A stretch of DNA of 64,000 nucleotides from Hyphococcus sp. (GTDB taxonomy: Bacteria > Pseudomonadota > Alphaproteobacteria > Caulobacterales > Parvularculaceae), in contig JABDJK010000116.1 of NCBI GenBank assembly GCA_013002535.1, positions 1 to 64,000 on the forward strand. The letters are read 5' to 3'. Shown piece by piece: positions 58,996 through 64,000 of this stretch. How positions within the stretch are numbered: position 1 is the stretch's first letter; the number at the start of each line of letters is the position of its first letter. The notes beneath the pieces were generated by a model. It was not told the DNA's origin. It saw nothing but the letters and a program-made list of their open reading frames with translations, and did no database searches. The position numbers were made by a program, and so were the translations under genes.

Positions 58996-61900
58996 TTGCG
59001 GCAATTTTCTTGGCGCCTTTCAATCGCATGGCGTCGCCGGGCCAAGCCTGCCGATAAACGAATTTGTGATCCGAGCGCAATTTTACGTCATGCATGGACT
59101 GAGTGATGAACTCGATCAAGCCCGCTGGATTTGCGAACTCGTCATTGCGGAACGAGATGACGGCGCCTTTCGGTCCGGCGTCAATCTTCGCGATACCAGC
59201 ACGACGACAAATCATTTTTATCGCGACGATTTCGAGCAGGTGTTCGACCTCGCTCGGCAACGGTCCAAATCTGTCGACCAATTCCGCCGCGAAGCTGTCA
59301 ATCTCATCTTCTGCAGCCAGCGTGCCTAATCGCCGATAGAGCGCCATGCGGACATCCAGATCAGCGACGTAGGTATCCGGGATCAGAACTGATGTGCCGA
59401 TATTGATTTGCGGCGACCACGCCTCTTCGACCTGCCCGGCGCCGTCGCGCAATTCAGCTACGGCTTCTTCGAGCATGTGTTGATAAAGCTCGACGCCAAC
59501 TTCCTTGACGTGCCCTGACTGTTCCTCGCCGAGCAGATTGCCGGCGCCTCGAATGTCGAGATCATGCGAAGCCAATGTGAAGCCTGCGCCCAACGTGTCC
59601 AGTGACTGCATGACTTTGAGGCGCCGTTCCGCGCCCGGTGGAAGTTTCTTGCGCTGCGATGTTGTCAGATATGCGTATGCGCGTTGTTTCGAACGCCCAA
59701 CTCGGCCACGCAATTGATAGAGTTGCGACAGGCCAAACATATCCGCATGGTGAATAACGATTGTATTTGCTGTCGGTATATCTAGGCCCGATTCAATGAT
59801 GGTCGTCGAGACAAGGACGTCAAACTTGCCATCGTAAAACGCAGTCATGATGTCTTCGAGTTCGCCTGAAGACATCTGGCCATGGGCGATTTTAAATTTC
59901 AGCTCAGGCAGCTCGTCGGAGAGGAATACAGCAATTTCTTTCAAATCCTTGATCCGCGGCGCGACATAAAAACTTTGCCCGCCACGATAGTGTTCACGCG
60001 ACAAAGTCTCGCGCGCGACCACAGGATCGAACGGACCGACCGTTGTGCGCACCGCTAAGCGATCAATTGGCGGCGTCGAGATCAATGACAAATCACGTAT
60101 GCCGCTCATGGCAAGCTGCAGTGTGCGCGGAATTGGCGTGGCGGTTAGTGTCAAAACGTGGGTATCGCCGCGAAACTCTTTCAGGCGCTCTTTGTGTTTC
60201 ACGCCAAAGTGCTGTTCTTCGTCGATAATCATCAAACCTAGATCACGGAACTCGATCGTCTTTGCGAGGAGCGCATGAGTGCCAATGACAATATCGACTT
60301 GTCCACTCGTAAGACCCTCTCGGATAGCGGCGGCTTCTTTTACTGTTACCATGCGCGACAATTGGCCGAGGCGAATGGGAAAGCCTTTGAACCGCTCTGA
60401 GAAATTCTTGAAATGCTGACGAACCAACAATGTTGTTGGCGCTATCACGGCGACTTGCCGGCCGGTCATCGCCGCAACAAACGCGGCGCGCAAAGCGACT
60501 TCGGTTTTGCCAAAACCAACATCGCCGCAGACGAGCCGGTCCATGGGTTTGCCTTTTGCAAGATCCTCAATGACGTCGGCAATAGCGTAATCCTGGTCTT
60601 CAGTTTCCGCAAACGGGAACCGCGCGCAGAATTCTTCGTAGGGCCCGGTGTTTGGCTCCATCTCATCGGCGGTTTGCATCGCTCGTTTTGCAGCGATCTT
60701 GATGAGCTGTTCCGCCAGCATCTTGATACGGGCGCGCATCTTCGACTTACGGCCTTGCCACGCTGCGCTGCCAAGTTTGTCGAGCTGTTGCGTTTCACTT
60801 TCCGACCCGAAGCGCGAAAGAAGATCGATATTCTCGACCGGCAAGAACAGTTTATCGCCGCCAAAATATTCAAGATGCAGACAGTCGTGTGGCGCCCCCT
60901 GTACTTCCAGCGTATTCAGTCCTTTATATCGACCGATGCCGTGCTCAACATGAACAACCAGATCGCCAATGGATATGCTCGACGCTTCGGTTAGGAAATT
61001 TTCTGCGCGCTTGCGCCGATTGCGCCGAACCAGCCGATCACCGAGGATGTCCTGTTCGGAGATGAAGGCGACATTGTCGGTTTCGAACCCGGCTTCAAGA
61101 CCGAGAACAGACGTATAAATTCCATTTTTGATGTGCCGGAATGTTTCAGCGTGAGTGATACCACTGACGCCATGGTCGCTGAGCACCGTCCGCATGCGAT
61201 CAGCTGAACCGTCACTCCAACATGCGAGAACTGGAGTTTTGCCCGTGCTCGCTAATTCATCGATATGAGAAGCGACAGCGTCAAAGACATTTGCTTTTTC
61301 AGCGGCGCGTTCCGCTGCGAAGCTTCTCCCGACCCGCGCGCCGATATCCCGGCAGCGCGTGTTTTCCGGCGGGGCAAATGGCGACAAAGGCCGCAGCGCC
61401 AGGTTGCTCAAAGCCGAGCGCCATTGTTCATCCGAAAAATACAGATGGTCTGGCGGTAGCGGACGGTAAATTGGCGCCGAAAATTCTGAAGATTTTGGGC
61501 GGACTGTTTCAGCATCATTAGCGCGCGCCTGATAATAATCGTTGATCATCTCAAAGCGGCTCTCTGCCGCTTCATCAATCATATGGTCCGTGAAAACCAG
61601 AGCGTCGCCCGCCGCATCCAGCAGCGATCCCGTTTTCTCATAAAATAGCGGCAGCCAATGTTCGGCCCCCGCGTGTATTCGCCCGGCGCTAATCGCTTCA
61701 TAAAGTGGATCGTCGCCTGCAGCGCCGAACAACTTAACGAAACCGCTTCGAAATCGTGCGATCGTTTCGTCGGACAATAAAATTTCACTCGCCGCCGATA
61801 AGTCAAATCGCGAAAGCTGTTGCGTCGTTCGTTGGGTCTCAGCGTCGAAGGCGCGCACCGACTCCAGACTGTCGCCAAAAAAATCGAGGCGCACTGGAGC

Positions 61901-62473
61901 ATCGGCGCCCGGCGGAAATATATCGACAAGCCCGCCGCGCACCGCGAACTCACCCCGCTCGCGAACCGTTGAGGATCGCGTATAACCATTGCTCGTCAAA
62001 TACGCCGTCAGATCATCCATGGCGTAAACAGCGCCCGGCGCCAGCGACAAATGCGCAGACCTCACAACATCCATTGGCGGCGTTCGCTGAAGCGCTGCGT
62101 TGATCGATGTCACAACGATGAATGGCCCGGCCTTGCTTTGTGCAGAAATCGCCGCCAGCGCCGCCATGCGTCGCGAGGAAACATTTGCCGTCGGCGACAC
62201 ACGATCATAGGGAAGGCAATCCCACGCCGGAAACTCAATGACGGGAATTTCTGGCGCAAAGAACCGCAATGCCTGCGCCGTCGCCGCGGCGCGCGGCTCA
62301 TCTCGGGCGATGTGGAATACGACGCCGTCGCGATCATGCGCTGCCTCCGCCACCGCCATGGCGTCAGCGCCCTCGGGCGCGCCAAAGACCGGCAAAGCGC
62401 CATCGATGCGCCAGGCATTCTCCCCGCGCAATGCGGCGACGCCCGAAACCATTTTCGAAGATGATTTTGACAT
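58964..62473 (-). CDS. mfd: transcription-repair coupling factor
   Basis: DRLVCGDVGFGKTEVALRAAFVAAMTGRQVAVIAPTTLLVRQH; FSERFKGFPIRLGQLSR; LIIDEEQHFGVKHKERLK. Confidence 0.97.
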   Translation of the reverse strand: MSKSSSKMVSGVAALRGENAWRIDGALPVFGAPEGADAMAVAEAAHDRDGVVFHIARDEPRAAATAQALRFFAPEIPVIEFPAWDCLPYDRVSPTANVSSRRMAALAAISAQSKAGPFIVVTSINAALQRTPPMDVVRSAHLSLAPGAVYAMDDLTAYLTSNGYTRSSTVRERGEFAVRGGLVDIFPPGADAPVRLDFFGDSLESVRAFDAETQRTTQQLSRFDLSAASEILLSDETIARFRSGFVKLFGAAGDDPLYEAISAGRIHAGAEHWLPLFYEKTGSLLDAAGDALVFTDHMIDEAAESRFEMINDYYQARANDAETVRPKSSEFSAPIYRPLPPDHLYFSDEQWRSALSNLALRPLSPFAPPENTRCRDIGARVGRSFAAERAAEKANVFDAVASHIDELASTGKTPVLACWSDGSADRMRTVLSDHGVSGITHAETFRHIKNGIYTSVLGLEAGFETDNVAFISEQDILGDRLVRRNRRKRAENFLTEASSISIGDLVVHVEHGIGRYKGLNTLEVQGAPHDCLHLEYFGGDKLFLPVENIDLLSRFGSESETQQLDKLGSAAWQGRKSKMRARIKMLAEQLIKIAAKRAMQTADEMEPNTGPYEEFCARFPFAETEDQDYAIADVIEDLAKGKPMDRLVCGDVGFGKTEVALRAAFVAAMTGRQVAVIAPTTLLVRQHFKNFSERFKGFPIRLGQLSRMVTVKEAAAIREGLTSGQVDIVIGTHALLAKTIEFRDLGLMIIDEEQHFGVKHKERLKEFRGDTHVLTLTATPIPRTLQLAMSGIRDLSLISTPPIDRLAVRTTVGPFDPVVARETLSREHYRGGQSFYVAPRIKDLKEIAVFLSDELPELKFKIAHGQMSSGELEDIMTAFYDGKFDVLVSTTIIESGLDIPTANTIVIHHADMFGLSQLYQLRGRVGRSKQRAYAYLTTSQRKKLPPGAERRLKVMQSLDTLGAGFTLASHDLDIRGAGNLLGEEQSGHVKEVGVELYQHMLEEAVAELRDGAGQVEEAWSPQINIGTSVLIPDTYVADLDVRMALYRRLGTLAAEDEIDSFAAELVDRFGPLPSEVEHLLEIVAIKMICRRAGIAKIDAGPKGAVISFRNDEFANPAGLIEFITQSMHDVKLRSDHKFVYRQAWPGDAMRLKGAKKIAAIIAEIAGEAP

Positions 62474-62568
62474 ATCCCTCAACGCAAAATGCGCGGGGCC
62501 CGGATTTAGGGGCCCCGCGTCAACAGAATGTATGCGAATGTATGGACCAGCGCGGATGTGCGCAAGCA

Positions 62569-62829
62569 TTAATGCTCAAGCTTGAATGCTCGCAATTTCT
62601 GCATAACGGCGCCATCCAAATCTTCCGGCAGTTCTTTATCGCCCATGGCCCAGGCATAGAGTTCACGGTCGTTGATTTCGAGCAGCGTTTCAAACTCGCT
62701 GAGTTCCGTTTCATTCATCGACGCGAGGTGCGTGCGCGCGAAGCCGCCTATTAATAGATCGGCTTCCTTAAACCCGCGATAGGACGCGCGATAGAGAAGT
62801 TTCTTCCGGCGTTTTTCAAGATCGTCCAT
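62569..62829 (-). CDS. sdhE: FAD assembly factor SdhE
   Basis: KRRKKLLYRASYRGFKEADLLIGGFARTHLASMNETELSEFETLLEINDRELYAWAMG. Confidence 0.92.
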   Translation of the reverse strand: MDDLEKRRKKLLYRASYRGFKEADLLIGGFARTHLASMNETELSEFETLLEINDRELYAWAMGDKELPEDLDGAVMQKLRAFKLEH

Positions 62830-62845
62830 AGGCCCGCATCATAAC

Positions 62846-62880
62846 GAAAAAAGCCCGGACGCGGAGGTCCGGGCTTTTAA
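62846..62880 (-). terminator. Rho-independent terminator downstream of rplKA (near-symmetrical)
   Basis: aagcccggac-gcggag-gtccgggctt 10-bp stem flanked by aaaa / tttt. Confidence 0.85.
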
Positions 62881-62897
62881 AAAATCTCGCAATCGCC

Positions 62898-63593
62898 CTA
62901 AGCAGTCGCTTGACCAACGTCGATTTTAACGCCCGGGCCCATGGTAGAAGAAACAGCGATCTTTTTCAGATACGTTCCTTTTGCGCCTACAGGTTTTGCC
63001 TTTGCAACGGCGTCAACGAACGCTTTGATATTTTCAGCAATCGCTTTTTCGTCAAAGCTTGCTTTACCAACGCCCGCATGGACGATGCCCGCTTTTTCAA
63101 CGCGGAATTGAACGGCGCCGCCCTTGGCGTCCTCAACTGCTTTTTTGACATCCGGCGTTACTGTGCCGACTTTGGGGTTTGGCATCAGCCCGCGCGGGCC
63201 CAATACCTTCCCGAGACGGCCTACAACCGCCATCATATCCGGCGTTGCGATCACGCGATCGAAATCCATGAAGCCGCCCTGGATTTTTTCCATCAGGTCG
63301 TCGGCGCCGACAATATCTGCGCCGGCAGCTTTTGCTTCATCAGCTTTCGCGTCTTTAGCAAACACTGCAACGCGCACTGTTTTGCCGGAACCGTTAGGCA
63401 AATTGACCACGCCCCGGACCATCTGGTCCGCATGACGCGGATCAACACCGAGATTCATCGCAACTTCAATTGTTTCATCAAATTTCGCAGACGCGTTCAA
63501 CTTCACGAACTTCGCCGCTTCTTCGATGGTGTGCAGCTTTGCGCGGTCGAGATCTTTACGCGCAGCTGTAATTCTTTTTCCTGGTTTCGCCAT
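62898..63593 (-). CDS. rplA: 50S ribosomal protein L1
   Basis: [58 protein letters not shown]. Confidence 0.98.
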   Translation of the reverse strand: MAKPGKRITAARKDLDRAKLHTIEEAAKFVKLNASAKFDETIEVAMNLGVDPRHADQMVRGVVNLPNGSGKTVRVAVFAKDAKADEAKAAGADIVGADDLMEKIQGGFMDFDRVIATPDMMAVVGRLGKVLGPRGLMPNPKVGTVTPDVKKAVEDAKGGAVQFRVEKAGIVHAGVGKASFDEKAIAENIKAFVDAVAKAKPVGAKGTYLKKIAVSSTMGPGVKIDVGQATA

Positions 63594-63597
63594 GACG

Positions 63598-64000
63598 TTA
63601 ACCCCTTACCTCAAGGCCCATCGCCCGGGCGGAACCCATGATGATTTTCGTCGCCGCATCAAGATCGTTTGCATTCAGATCCTGCATTTTGGCTTCGGCA
63701 ATCTCGCGGCACTGTTTCGTCGTCACCGAACCGGCGACTTCTTTACCCGGCAATGACCCACCCTTAGGCAGCTTTGCAGCTTTCTTGAGGTAGTATGCCG
63801 CTGGCGGCGTTTTCGTTTCGAACGTGAATGACTTATCCGCGAAGATCGTAATGACCGTCGGGATCGGCATGCCCTTTTCCATTTCCTGCGTCTTGGCGTT
63901 AAACGCCTTGCAGAATTCCATGATGTTAAGACCGCGCTGGCCGAGCGCCGGGCCGATAGGAGGCGACGGATTCGCCGCGCCTGCCGGCACCTGAAGTTTC
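63598..64000 (-). CDS. rplK: 50S ribosomal protein L11 (5' truncated by window edge)
   Basis: [37 protein letters not shown]; frame stays open to the window end. Confidence 0.96.
   Translation of the reverse strand, partial: KLQVPAGAANPSPPIGPALGQRGLNIMEFCKAFNAKTQEMEKGMPIPTVITIFADKSFTFETKTPPAAYYLKKAAKLPKGGSLPGKEVAGSVTTKQCREIAEAKMQDLNANDLDAATKIIMGSARAMGLEVRG

Overview
This 64-kb window looks like a core chromosomal segment of an alphaproteobacterium. That assignment is inferred from the gene families and their order: ATP12, SdhE, LipB, and rpoBC plus the str/S10/spc/alpha ribosomal super-operon. Most of the minus strand is one long translation/transcription block: rpoB-rpoC, then two glycosyltransferase-like genes, then rpsL-rpsG-fusA-tuf-S10-spc-secY-adk-alpha-rplQ. 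The left flank holds a partial recG, galU, a photolyase, lolC/lolD, proS, tRNA-Leu(GAG), lipB, and a densely overlapping rarA/sterol-desaturase/crcB/rluA/ATP12 operon. The right flank splits rplKA from rplJL by about 11.5 kb. That interval carries an initiator tRNA, a TPR-VanY fusion, a degenerate REC-REC-GGDEF protein, mfd and sdhE. I found no CRISPR array, transposon, prophage or recognisable defence island. The points most worth a second look are: (1) the degenerate GGDEF protein, which keeps a correctly spaced RxxD c-di-GMP I-site (PopA-like logic); (2) the split beta operon and the glycosyltransferase insertion; (3) RNA structures at rplJ, rplL/rpoB, rpoB/rpoC, rplO/secY and rpsM; (4) an orphan FliN-like protein; (5) an unusual initiator tRNA. 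All family calls come from reading the sequence; no database search was run.
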